Shown here: piece by piece, positions 1-9,800 of the stretch | Layout: each line of letters begins with the position of its first letter | How positions within the stretch are numbered: position 1 is the stretch's first letter | NCBI RefSeq assembly: GCF_014127285.1 | Contig: NZ_CP059901.1 | Span: 186,001-250,000, forward strand | From: Mumia sp. ZJ1417 | GTDB lineage: Bacteria; Actinomycetota; Actinomycetes; Propionibacteriales; Nocardioidaceae | DNA length: 64,000 nucleotides | Direction: 5' to 3' | Made by a program: the position numbers and the translations under genes | Notes under the pieces: generated by a model | Told to the model about the DNA's origin: nothing | Database searches by the model: none | What the model saw: only the letters and a program-made list of their open reading frames with translations

Positions 1-615
1 GTCACCAGCGGTTAGAAATCCGTCGAAGGCGCGGCGAACGCTCTCGTGAGCATCGAGCAGGCCGTCAATCTGGTACCCGTCCCAGATGCGCCAGCGCCGC
101 AGATTCCGCATACGATCACGACGGGCCTCGCGTTCCTTGCGTGCCGCCAACCTGTCGGCGCCGCTCAGGTGGTCTTCGGAGGTCGAGTCCTTGAGTCCGT
201 TCAGGTACTTCTTCACGGCGGCGACGACGGTGTCGAAGCCGCCTTTGTCCTGCGTAGGGGTCAGCGGAACATTCGTCACGAAGACCAGGTAGTTCGGCAC
301 CTCTCCGCGGTTCGTGTCGGGTGTTGACCACTCAACGAGTTCTGCGTGGATTTGCTTCCAGACCCAGGCGGCATCCTTCTCGGGGCCCTCGAGCGTGGCT
401 TTGTGCTTCACCTGGAAAACTGTGACACCGTCCCACGACTCGGCCCCGTGTTGGTCGTCGGCCGACCACACGACAGCACCGTTGGCGAGCATGTCGCGGC
501 CTCCGTCGCGCCCCCGTCCCATCGGACGCACGTGCGCACCGAGGGCTTTGATTGCAAGCGCGGCGGCGCAGTCCTGAAAGCCAAACGGCCCCAGCCGCTG
601 GAGGTCGTATCTCAC
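1..615 (-). CDS. Mrr-like nuclease N-terminus of a probable STAND-type defence ATPase (cut by window edge)
   Basis: The reading frame opens at a GTG at 613-615, preceded by a good ribosome site (GGGAGAAG, 4-5 nt upstream), and stays open for 205 codons to the window edge, so the C-terminal part is missing. Residues 33-41 read GRGRDGGRD and residues 66-72 read VFQVKHK. This spacing of acidic residues and a QxK is the PD-(D/E)xK core of Mrr-type endonucleases, with D41, Q68 and K70 the likely catalytic residues. The stretch ending in LLDAHESVRRAFDGFLTAGD resembles the linker that follows this nuclease head in actinobacterial proteins carrying NACHT/STAND ATPase and repeat domains. Such proteins act as cytoplasmic antiviral sensors that cut DNA when triggered. 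The nuclease domain is seen; the ATPase is inferred. A stand-alone restriction enzyme is the alternative. Confidence 0.72.
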   Translation of the reverse strand, partial: MRYDLQRLGPFGFQDCAAALAIKALGAHVRPMGRGRDGGRDMLANGAVVWSADDQHGAESWDGVTVFQVKHKATLEGPEKDAAWVWKQIHAELVEWSTPDTNRGEVPNYLVFVTNVPLTPTQDKGGFDTVVAAVKKYLNGLKDSTSEDHLSGADRLAARKEREARRDRMRNLRRWRIWDGYQIDGLLDAHESVRRAFDGFLTAGD

Positions 616-859
616 GCGACTTCTCCCATCCCCTGTCGGACAACATCCTCGCGCAAATGAGCGTCAAACACTGACGCAACTGAGAATGTGACACGCATCC
701 GAACCCTTGCCTACCTGTAGCGTCTGCACGCGAACGTCATTTGGTTGGAAACGGGTGTGCGGGGCTGAGGATGCGGAACCGGGTGACCCGCCGAGGCTGG
801 TGACGACTCAGCTGCTATAACCGCGGCGTAAATGGCCCGTTGGACGTTAGCATCCAGGG

Positions 860-1171
860 GTGCCGTCGTCATGTTCGCCGCTTCTCTACTACGCCGCAGC
901 CGGTGCCCTCCTGCTCGGAGCGCCTGCTGGGGGGTTCTATCTTGCCCAGCAGGGGCGGCGGGAGGCAGCCCGGCGATTGCAGGTCAAGGACACCGAGATC
1001 ATGAAGGAAGCCCTCGCACGAGCGAAGGATCTTGCGGTCCTCCGCACGGAAGCCATCGAGGCAGGCGTGGACCCCGATGTGGTGATCGCCGGCTACGAGG
1101 CGCTCCGCGATGGACAGGTCTCCCCCGACGGCGTGGTCGACATGCTCATTCGGGGCGAGATCAGCGACTGA
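860..1171 (+). CDS. Small membrane-anchored protein of unknown function
   Basis: A GTG-started frame of 103 residues. Residues about 7-29 form one hydrophobic, Ala/Gly-rich membrane segment. The rest is a charged, probably helical cytoplasmic part rich in Ala, Glu, Arg and Asp, with a VKDTEIMKEALARAKDLAVL stretch that looks like a coiled coil or amphipathic helix. No family was recognised. The ribosome site is weak (CCAGGG directly before the GTG). It lies alone between the divergent defence-type gene and a decayed gene copy, so context says little about its role. Codon use and amino-acid pattern favour this frame over the overlapping longer frame that starts at 832. Confidence 0.55.
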   Translation: MPSSCSPLLYYAAAGALLLGAPAGGFYLAQQGRREAARRLQVKDTEIMKEALARAKDLAVLRTEAIEAGVDPDVVIAGYEALRDGQVSPDGVVDMLIRGEISD

Positions 1172-1333
1172 TCGACCGTTCCGAGAGCGGACCGTCGCTG
1201 GACCGAGCGCCGCGCAAGGTCAGCGGAGCGACCTCGCCACTGCTCCTGCTGACGATGTACGTCAGTCTGCGAGTCGCTGGCGGGGCAGATTCGTCAGCGA
1301 CCGGGGTTAAGCCCCGAGGAATGGTGTAGCGCT

Positions 1334-1590
1334 GTGCTTCTCGACGCGGTCGCGCGACCGCGCGGGCAACGTGTCCGGGTGGAGCCCTGCGGTGTGCGCG
1401 AGTGCCCCGTACGACGACCGTGCGCTCATGGCGTCGGCCGGCTGGAAGCGGACGAAGGGTGCGGCGTACCCGCGCCGCATGATCTCCACGTCGACCCGCA
1501 AGGGCGCGACGCTGAAGACCGGGTCGACGCGTGGCGGGGCGATCGCGCTGGTCGTCACGCGGTGCTAGGGGTGCGGCACCGTAGACGTCA
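1334..1590 (+). pseudogene. Decayed partial copy of the 3' end of the large secreted-protein gene at 3898-10110
   Basis: About 257 bases here match 9690-9946 inside the C-terminal part of the large secreted protein. Read in the same frame, 57 of 64 residues are identical between 1371-1562 and the parent, including SAGWKRTKGAA and RKGATL. In this copy the Lys codon AAG of the parent (TRCKGCG) has become TAG, which ends the frame, and homology fades shortly after. There is no start, signal peptide or upstream domain. It is a duplicated, now non-coding fragment of the C-terminal domain. Homology begins abruptly at 1334. Confidence 0.85.
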
Positions 1591-1709
1591 GCCATCGCAA
1601 GATCCCGACGTGCGGTGCCAGCGACCATCTCTCGCGGACACTGGATCGTCCAGTCGGCACTTGGTGCGGAAGCGGGGAGAGTTACGGCTCCCGTCGCTAG
1701 GCTTGGCGT

Positions 1710-2435
1710 ATGCCGAACCCCGCGAAGCTGCTGCTGGATCTCCTCGACTCATGGGAGGTACCGCCGAACAGGAGCATAAAGCACGCCAGGGGCTTCTCGG
1801 GTGGAGAACTCCAGGCGTGGCAACGGCACCAGCTCGCCGCCCAGTGGATTGCGGAGATCGAGAGTTCACTCAACAGTTTTGTTGCGACGGATGACTTGGA
1901 CCAGGTTGAGGCGTGGATCGAACAATTGCACCTCTGGTACGCAGCGCTGTTCGAGCCTGATCGCGCCTGGAATTTGAAAATCCAGGAGGGCCTGTCCCCC
2001 CTGAGTGGTTCGCCGCGTAGCATGCTCCGGGCTCTTATTCCGATGCTCGACACCGCGAAGGCGGTGCCTAAGAGCGGCGCGGAGCAAATCGCCCAGCTGC
2101 TTGCGGCGTTGGCCGACGCACGGAAGCTCGTGAACGAGTCCACGTACCTGAATCGTGAGGTGGAGCGATACATCAAGCAGTTGCTTGATGAGGCTGCGAT
2201 CGTCGCCGAGGAAGTCGAGAAATACGGGGAGGCTACGCTCCGAGCGCGGGTGTTCGAGGTCGGCGGGGCAATGACGGCCCTCGCAGAGGCGCCTGGCGTC
2301 TCAGAGGAAGAGAAGTCGAAGTGGACGGCCCGAGCGAAGAAGATCCTTACTGTCGGAATGTGGACTGGTTACAACGCGGCCGTCACGATGGCCACGCAAG
2401 GGGCAGTGGCCGCCCTTCCTCCGAGCGAAAGTTAG
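1710..2435 (+). CDS. Hypothetical soluble helical protein
   Basis: A 241-residue frame with an ATG start and even codon quality. It has no signal peptide; the pattern is mainly helical with many Ala, Glu, Leu and Trp residues (for example AEIESSLNSF, LYAALF-like segments, and EAAIVAEEVEKYGEATLRAR as a long amphipathic helix). The last 35 residues (ILTVGMWTGYNAAVTMATQG) are more hydrophobic and could be a short membrane or packing helix. No family recognised. It lies between a decayed gene copy and an HNH remnant, so this is accessory DNA. The 3' end overlaps the stop codon of the HNH remnant on the other strand by a few bases. Confidence 0.6.
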   Translation: MPNPAKLLLDLLDSWEVPPNRSIKHARGFSGGELQAWQRHQLAAQWIAEIESSLNSFVATDDLDQVEAWIEQLHLWYAALFEPDRAWNLKIQEGLSPLSGSPRSMLRALIPMLDTAKAVPKSGAEQIAQLLAALADARKLVNESTYLNREVERYIKQLLDEAAIVAEEVEKYGEATLRARVFEVGGAMTALAEAPGVSEEEKSKWTARAKKILTVGMWTGYNAAVTMATQGAVAALPPSES

Positions 2436-2620
2436 AGCCTGTCGAGGTATGCCGGGTTGAACCAGTTCTTTCGAGTCACGACCTTCGCGCCCTCCGCCTT
2501 ATGGCAGTCGTGGCACAGGGGCTGGATGTTCTGGAGGTCTTACATCTCCCCGCCTGTTGCCAGCAGGACGATGTTCCGCCTACAGGCCGCGACCCAACGC
2601 CGCGGCGTGACCCCTGGGCT
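2432..2620 (-). pseudogene. Remnant of an HNH endonuclease gene
   Basis: On the minus strand, ending at a TAA at 2432-2434, the frame reads DLQNIQPLCHDCHKAEG followed by AKVVTRKNWFNPAYLDRL. The LCHDCHKAEG segment is the hallmark second half of an HNH nuclease (metal-binding His with a CxxC-type zinc knuckle). Directly upstream an in-frame TAA (2540-2542) breaks the frame, and before it the weaker NIVLLATGGE resembles the first HNH strand (normally DHIxPLxxGG). No start can be found. A short, dead fragment of a phage- or mobile-element-type HNH gene is the simplest reading. Confidence 0.65.
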
Positions 2621-2636
2621 GCCCTAGCCTTCGGGG

Positions 2637-3113
2637 GTGATCGAGTTGATTGGCGGCGTGCTCGTCGGCCTGGTCGCCCTGTCGCCGTTCGTGTACTCGT
2701 TGACGGGTCGGCGGAGGCGGCTCCGCCACATCAGGGAGTTGTCCGACGCGATCACCGCTCTCCCCGACGGGCTCACCGCTTCTGAGACGCATCTCAAGGA
2801 CCGACTCTCGAAGGATGTCTTGGAGTACGTGGAGTTCGACTCGTTCGCCAGGATGCGAAGAACGCGAAGACTGGCGTGGACGGCGACGGGGGTCGTCCTC
2901 GGCAGCCTCGCGCTCGCTGCGTTCGCGAGCGCCAGCTTGCAGCGCGTTCCCACTGGCGCAGGTGTGGCTGCGATTCCTTTCTGGCTCTGGACCACGATCG
3001 TCTGTAGCGTCGTGCTCTACGTCGTTGGCTTGGGGTTTCTTGCCGCCTACTGGTTTGCGCTACGCGAGTTGCGGGCAGAGAAGGTTGCGCTGAAGGCCAA
3101 GGCCGGTTCGTAG
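2637..3113 (+). CDS. Small integral membrane protein, unknown function
   Basis: A GTG-started frame of 158 residues with three clear membrane segments: residues about 2-20 (ELIGGVLVGLVALSPFVYSL), about 79-98 and about 116-143. Between the first two lies a basic, helical cytoplasmic stretch (GRRRRLRHIRELSDAI...LKDRLSKDV). The C-terminus is charged (ELRAEKVALKAK). This is a plausible real protein, but no family was recognised. There is no clear ribosome site except a short GGGG run; a later TTG or GTG is possible. It follows the HNH remnant by a few bases and lies at the end of the decayed accessory stretch. Confidence 0.55.
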   Translation: MIELIGGVLVGLVALSPFVYSLTGRRRRLRHIRELSDAITALPDGLTASETHLKDRLSKDVLEYVEFDSFARMRRTRRLAWTATGVVLGSLALAAFASASLQRVPTGAGVAAIPFWLWTTIVCSVVLYVVGLGFLAAYWFALRELRAEKVALKAKAGS

Positions 3114-3897
3114 TTGGAATCGGCCTCGGCCTTTCCGCGCGTTCGCCTGAACTCGCCGTCCGGGCGTGCACGTGGCAGATCGGGGCGTTCGTCCTGGTCC
3201 GTACGGTCTGCGTGGAGCGGGTACGGTGAGCCCTGCTGTGTCAGAACGGAGCCTGGGACGTGCGGCGTGTCGTTGTACCCCCACTTCAGGGGCCGGATAT
3301 CCGACAACAACTCCCGCTCCTCCTTCGACGTCGAATGGGTTCGACCTGCGTTCGCTGTTGGAGTCTGTCGACTCCTCGAGGTCAAGCGCGGAAACGACTG
3401 GCGCGGTCGACGGGTGGACGTGGCCGAAGTCGGTCATGAACTTTCAGCCCGAGACAGGGCGCTCGTTCCGCCACGTTTGTGCCGCCGAATATGCAGGAGA
3501 CGGCCGCCGCGATCGTCGGCCAGCCGAACCATGACGCTGTTTGCAGTTCATCGTCACGACAAGCCAACCGTCCGGCGACTACAGCTACCAGCGGAAGACC
3601 TACGTGCGCGTCGGCATCGAGGCGGCTACCCAGGTTCATTTGACGGTATGGCTCGACCAGTTAAGACGGCACAGGGCTGAGCGGTGCCCACTTCCGGGCT
3701 GTATGGGCGCCGAGTCGTAGGTGGGCCACTCCCCCTGGGGGTCCGTCTCCCCGGAAGGCATCGGCGGCGCGTCCACCCACAAACTCACACCCCGCTGAAC
3801 CCCCGCGCTCGTACGGTCGTCCAACGCCCGGCCTCTCGGAACGGCCCGGGCTGACCAATCCGCGCTCGGCGGATCGCACACACGGGGGAACACCAGG
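3114..3897. other. Gene-poor stretch with probable gene debris
   Basis: No complete gene can be supported here. One short frame on the plus strand, after the TGA at about 3531 and ending at the TAG at 3718-3720, reads plausibly (LQFIVTTSQPSGDYSYQRKT, then YVRVGIEAATQVHLTVWLDQ) but has no start and no known relatives, so it looks like a remnant. The last roughly 100 bases before 3898 must carry the promoter of the large secreted-protein gene. Confidence 0.4.
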
Positions 3898-6800
3898 ATG
3901 CTTCGCGCTGCGCGCACTGCTGCGCTCATGCTCGCCACCACGACCGCTGTCGTCGCCGGCACGCTCGCGGCCACGACCACACCGGCCGCTGCGGCGAGCC
4001 CGTACGTCGTCACCTCAGCCGCCGACCACACGGACGCGACACCAGGCGACGGCCAGTGCCGTACGAGCGCAGCGACCGGCACGGTCTGCACCCTGCGCGC
4101 CGCGATCCAAGAAGCCAACGCAGGCGGCGGCGCGGACACGATCCGCTTCGCCATCGGCTCCGGCCCGGTGACGATCTCGCCGACCTCCGAGCTCCCGCAG
4201 ATAACCGAGCCAGTCACGATCGACGGCTTCACCCAGCCCGGCGCCGGCACCACCCCGATCGTGCACCTCGCCGGCGACACCGTTGGCGCGGGCGGCGACG
4301 GCCTGCGCCTCGCGGGCGGCACCAGCTCGGTAACCGGCCTCGTCCTCACGCACTTCGAGGTCGGCATCTTCATCTCCGGCCCGGGCGGCAACCTCGTCAC
4401 CGGCAACTACGTCGGCATCGCCGCGGACGGCACGACCGGGCGCGGCAACTCGTACGGGATCGTCATCGAGAAGTCGCCCGACAACGTCATCGGCACCTCC
4501 GCCGGCCGCAACGTGATCTCCGGCAACGCCAAAGCGGGCATCACGGTCACCGGTGCCGCGGCGAAGGACAACGAGATCGCCGGCAACCGCATCGGCACGA
4601 ACGCTGCCGGGACCGCCATCGTCGCGAACCTCCTCGGCATCACCGTCCTCGACGGCGCCCTCGACACCCGCATCGGCGGCACCACCGACGCCGACGGCAA
4701 CCTCCTCTCGGGCAACGTCAGCCACGGCCTCGAGGTCGCCCAAGCTGCGAAGGGCACCGTCGTCTCCCGCAACCGCATCGGCACCGACGCCGCCGGCACC
4801 GCCGCAGTGCCGAACCGCATGCAAGGCGTCGTCACCATCAGCGCCGCCAAGACGACCCTCCACGCCAACGTCATCTCCGGGAACGGCGAGACCGGCGTGT
4901 GGGCGTACGGCATCACGGGCACTGACGCCCACGAGATCACCGACAACCTCATCGGGACGAACGCGGCCGGCACGGCAGCCCTCGGCAACACCTCCGACGG
5001 GATCCGCCTGTCGGGGCCGACCGACTTCAGCACCCCCGCCGCGTACGCGAAGATCACCGGCAACACCGTCTCCGGCAACGGGCGCGACGGCATCCGTACG
5101 GCCGACAGCGGCCGCAACGACATCAGCACCAACACCATCGGCCTCGCCAAGGGCGGCGGCACCACCCGGATCGCCAACAAGGGCGTCGGCATCCTCCTCT
5201 CCCGCGACAAGCGGTCGTCGGTGCGCCACAACGTCGTCTCCGGCAACGACGGCGGTGGCATCTTCGCCGTCGGAGGCCACGCGGGCGAGCCGCTCGAGCT
5301 CCTCAGCAACAAGGTCGGCACCGACGGCACCGGCGTGTGGGCCGTCCCGAACAAGGTCGGCGGCATCAAGCTCACCGCCGAGCCGTCAGCGCCGACCGCC
5401 GGCGCGTACGGGGACGTCCGCAGCAACCTCGTCTCCGGCAACGACGGCGACGGCATCGTGGTCGCGCACGGCGTCGCGGCAAGCACCGTCACTGACAACA
5501 CCGTCGGCGCGAACCTCGCCAGGACTGGCGCCCTCCGCAACCAGGGCGTCGGCATCTGGGTCGAGAAGGGCAGCGGCCACGTCGTCGGCACCCCGGGCCA
5601 CGGCAACCTCGTGGTCGCCAACAGCAACGGCATCCTCGTACGCGGCGCGTCGAGCGTCTCCGTCGCGGCCAACACCGTCGGCGTCCTCCCGGGCGGAGGC
5701 AACGCCCCCAACCGCAACCAGGGCATCAAGGTCGACGGCGGCGCGACGCAGGTGACGATCGGCTTCAAGCCCGCCGACGCGATCCCCGCGGGCAGCTGCA
5801 CCGGAGCCTGCAACACGGTCAGCGCCAACGCCGGAGCCGGCATCGGGGTCGACGGCGCGGCCACGACCGGCGTCACGATCCGCGGCAACGTGATCGACAA
5901 GAACACCGGCATCCCGATCGACCTCGGCGCGAGCGACCCGACCGCGAACGACGCCCAGGACGCCGACACCGGCCCCAACGGCCTGGTCAACTTCCCCGTC
6001 GGGGTCTCCGCGTCGTACGACAAGGTCAAGACGAAGACGTTCGTCACCGGCGTCCTCACGACTCCCGACCCGAAGGGCACCGTCGTCGACGTCTACAAGG
6101 CGGCGGGCCCCGGGCCGGTCAGCGGGTTCGGCGCGGCGAAGGAGTGGGTCGGCACGGCGACCCTCCACCCGACCGCGGCCGGCGCGCACTTCGTCCTCGA
6201 GCTGCCCGGCGACCAGACGAGGAACGCCACCTACTCCGCAACGGCGACCGGCGCTGACGGCTCCACCTCCGAGGTCTCGATGGTCTGCCTCGACACCGAC
6301 GGCGACGGCACGCTGGACGACGATGGCGACGCGATCTGCGACAGCTGGGAGACGAGCGGCATCGACTACGACGGCGACCGCGTCGTCGACCTGCCGCTCA
6401 ACGCTGCGCCGTACGGGGCCGACCCGACCAAGCCCGACGTCTACGTGGACGTCGACTATATGGACGGCGCGCTGCACAGCGACCGCCCGGCCGCGCTGGC
6501 GATGGAGCGGGTCATCAAGGCGTACGAGTTTGCGCCGAACGGCGGCCTCGCCCTCCACCTCTCGCCGGGCTCCGCCGGTCGCGTCGACGACGCCGTCGAG
6601 CACAGCGGTGACATCAAGGTGATGGCGCGAGGGTCGGGCGACGATGACGACTACTGGGACCTCAAGGACGGCAAGCCGGGCGAGCTCTGCGACGGCGCGT
6701 TCGGGACCAAGGCGGACCGGTCGAGCCCGCGCTGCCACGCGGTGCTCGGGGCGAAGCGGCTGATCTACCGGTACGCGCTGTTCACCCACCGCTTCGACGA

Positions 6801-9800
6801 GGCTCCCAAGACCTCCGGTGTCGCGGACCTCGGCGGACAGGACGTCCTCATCAGCCTCGGCAGCTGGAGCGACGACCTCCTCACCAGGGTCGGCGGCACA
6901 CTCAGCCGCTGCGTCACCGTCGAGCACTGCAAGAGCGAGATCGAGGCCGGCACGTTCATGCACGAGCTCGGCCACGGGATGGGGCTCGATCACGGCGGCG
7001 CGGACGACGTCCAGAACAAGCCGAACTATCTGAGCGTCATGAACTACACGTTCCAGTTCCTCGCCTCGACGCCCACCCGCCCGCTCGACTACTCGCGGTG
7101 GAAGCTCCCGACGCTGCACGAGAACAGCCTCGACGAGGCCGCCGGGATCGCCGCGAACGAGTCGGCCGCGACGAAGGCAGAGATCACGAGGCGCTGGTCG
7201 GCCACCGCGTTCAGCTGGTACGACGCCGCGCAGGGCAAGTGCGTCTGGCGCAGCGGGTCGCCGGTCTGGGCCATCGACTGGAACCAGGTCGGCGGCGCGG
7301 CACAGACCGGTGTCCGGGCCGGCATCGCCGCCGACGGGCGCGGCGGCACCGCGTGCCAGACGATCCGGTCGATCGCGCTGGAGGGGCACAACGACTGGGA
7401 GAACATCCGGTATGACCTGCGCAGCTCGGGCGGATACCGGACCGAGGGCGTGTCCGCGCAGGTCGCCGCGCGTGCCGGTGCCGAGCGGGCGGGGCAGGAC
7501 GTCGAGGACGCGGCGGCGCTGTCGTCGCTCTCGGACAGCGACGACGACGGCGTCCCCAACGCGACCGACGTGTGCGTGCTCAAGGCCGATCCGGCACAGA
7601 AGGACGCGGACGCCGACGGCATCGGGGACGCGTGCGTCGACGACATCACCGACCGCGACGTGTCGGTGGCCGTGGCGGCGCCGACGGAGGAACCGTCGGT
7701 CGGGTCGCCGGCGACGGTGCGCGTGACCGCCTCGAACTCCTTCCCGCTCGCGGCGACGGACCTCGAGATCGCGGTACGGCTGCCCGACGGCCTCGCGCCC
7801 GTGTCCGCGACGGCCAGCCACGGATCGTACGACCAAAGCGCGCGCACCTGGACGATCCCGTCGCTCGCGAAGCGCTCGTCCGCCACGCTCGACCTGGCCG
7901 TACGCGCGACGCGCTCCGAGGTGGACCTCGACGTCGAGGCGGAGGTCGTCGCGGCCGGCGAGGACGACCGCGACTCCGTCCCGGACAACGCCGACCCGCT
8001 CGAGGACGACCTGGCGTCGGCGGCCGTACGGGCGAAGCTCGTCTACACGCTCGAGCCGCTGCGGAAGGACGTCGTCGGTGCGGTCCGCGACGGCGAGACG
8101 CTCGCAATGCTGCACCGCGACAGCGCCGGGATGCGGCGGATCACGCTCGAGCACGCGGGCCGTACGACGACGCTTCCGATGGCATCGGACGACCTCAACG
8201 TGCAGGCCGTCAACGCGCACGGCGAGGTCGTGTACTGGGTCGGCGACGTGTCGTACGTGTGGCGCGCCGGCACGTCGGTGCGGCTGCCCGACCACTTCGT
8301 CGCCTCCGGGATCAACGACGCGGGCACCGTCGTCGGCGGCTCGTACAACAAGGCCGCCACGTGGGTCGACGGCACGGTCACGCACCTCGCGGACCTCGAC
8401 CCGACCCACCCGAGCGCCGGCGGTGTCGCGACCGCGATCAACGACGACGGGCTGATCGTCGGCTACTCGATCTCGCGGTACGGCCGTGAGAACGCGGTCC
8501 GCTGGGAGAACGGCGTGATCGACTCGATGGGTATGGATCCTGGTGAGGTCTCGCTGGCACTCGACGTCGCTGACGGCGGCGCGGTGGCCGGTGAGCTGAT
8601 GAGCCGCCCGCTACGGGTCATGAACGGGCAGCGGACCGTCATCCAGGAGGGCCCGGGTCGTGCCGAGTCGGTGAATGCCGACGGTGACTTCGTCGGCCGC
8701 ACGCAGGACCTGCGTGCTTTCGTGCACACGCAGGGCCAGGGGCGGCGGCTGGAGTCGCTCCTTGCACCTGGACAGGACTGGATCCAGCTCCACGGCGCGC
8801 TGGATATCGCCGACGACGGGTCGATCCTGGGTGTCGGCGAGTATCGCGGCGAGCTCCGTCATTTCATCGCACGGCCGGGTGTCGGGGCGCGTGCGGCGGG
8901 ACTCACGGCGGATCCAGGCAGCGTCGACGTCGGTGTAGTCCGGGTGGGGACGAGCTCCGGTGCGCAGACGGTGACGCTGACCAACGGGACGCCGGGCCCG
9001 GTCGAGGTCGAGGCGCCGCATCTCGAGGGCGGGGCCGCGGCGGACTTCGCGGTCGAGGCCGGGACGCTGCCCCGTACGCTCGCGGCCGGCGAGTCCGTGG
9101 AGGTGGCGGTGAGGTTCACGCCGACGGCGGCCGGTGCCCGTACGGCGACGCTCGTGGTCCCGGCGTCGAGCGGGGACGTGACAGTGCCGCTGCGCGGCGA
9201 GGGGATGGTGCCCGACAGCGCGGCGCCGGTGGTCCGGTGCGCGACACCGTCCGCGGCCTGGTCGCGTACCGACGTCTCGATCAGCTGCACCGCGACCGAC
9301 AGCGGCAGCGGGCTCGCGAATGCGGCGGACGCGACGTTCGCGCTGCGGACCTCCGTCGCCGTGGGGACGGCGAGCGCGAACGCGGCGACCGGCACGCGGC
9401 GCGTCTGCGACAAGGCCGGCAACTGCGCCACGGCCGGACCCGTACGTGGCGTGCGCGTCGACAAGCGGGCGCCGTCGGCGAAGGCCGCGCGCGGTGCTGC
9501 GGTGACGCTCGACGGTCGGTCCGTCGTACGGCTCGCGGGGACGGACGTCGGGTCGGGCGTGGCGTCGTACGACACCCGCGTCCGTACGGTCGCCCGCTCG
9601 GGAGCGACGTCCGGATGGTCCGTGCCGAAGGGCTGGCAGGCGTCGCGCGCCACGACACTCGCGCGTGCCGTGACGGCGGGGACGACGGCGTGCTTCTCGA
9701 CGCGGTCGCGTGACCGGGCCGGCAACGTGTCCGGGTGGAGCCCCGCGGTCTGCACGAGTGCCCCGTACGACGACCGTGCGCTCAAGGCGTCGGCTGGATG

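Noticed and set aside
3516-3720. A fragment frame with a protein-like pattern (IVTTSQPSGDYSYQRKT).
   Set aside because: No start codon or ribosome site, a TGA directly upstream and no family match; listed only as debris in the gene-poor stretch.
5386-8409. A 1007-codon antisense frame opposite the large secreted protease gene.
   Set aside because: Same composition artefact; its translation is low-complexity Arg/Val/Asp sequence without motifs.
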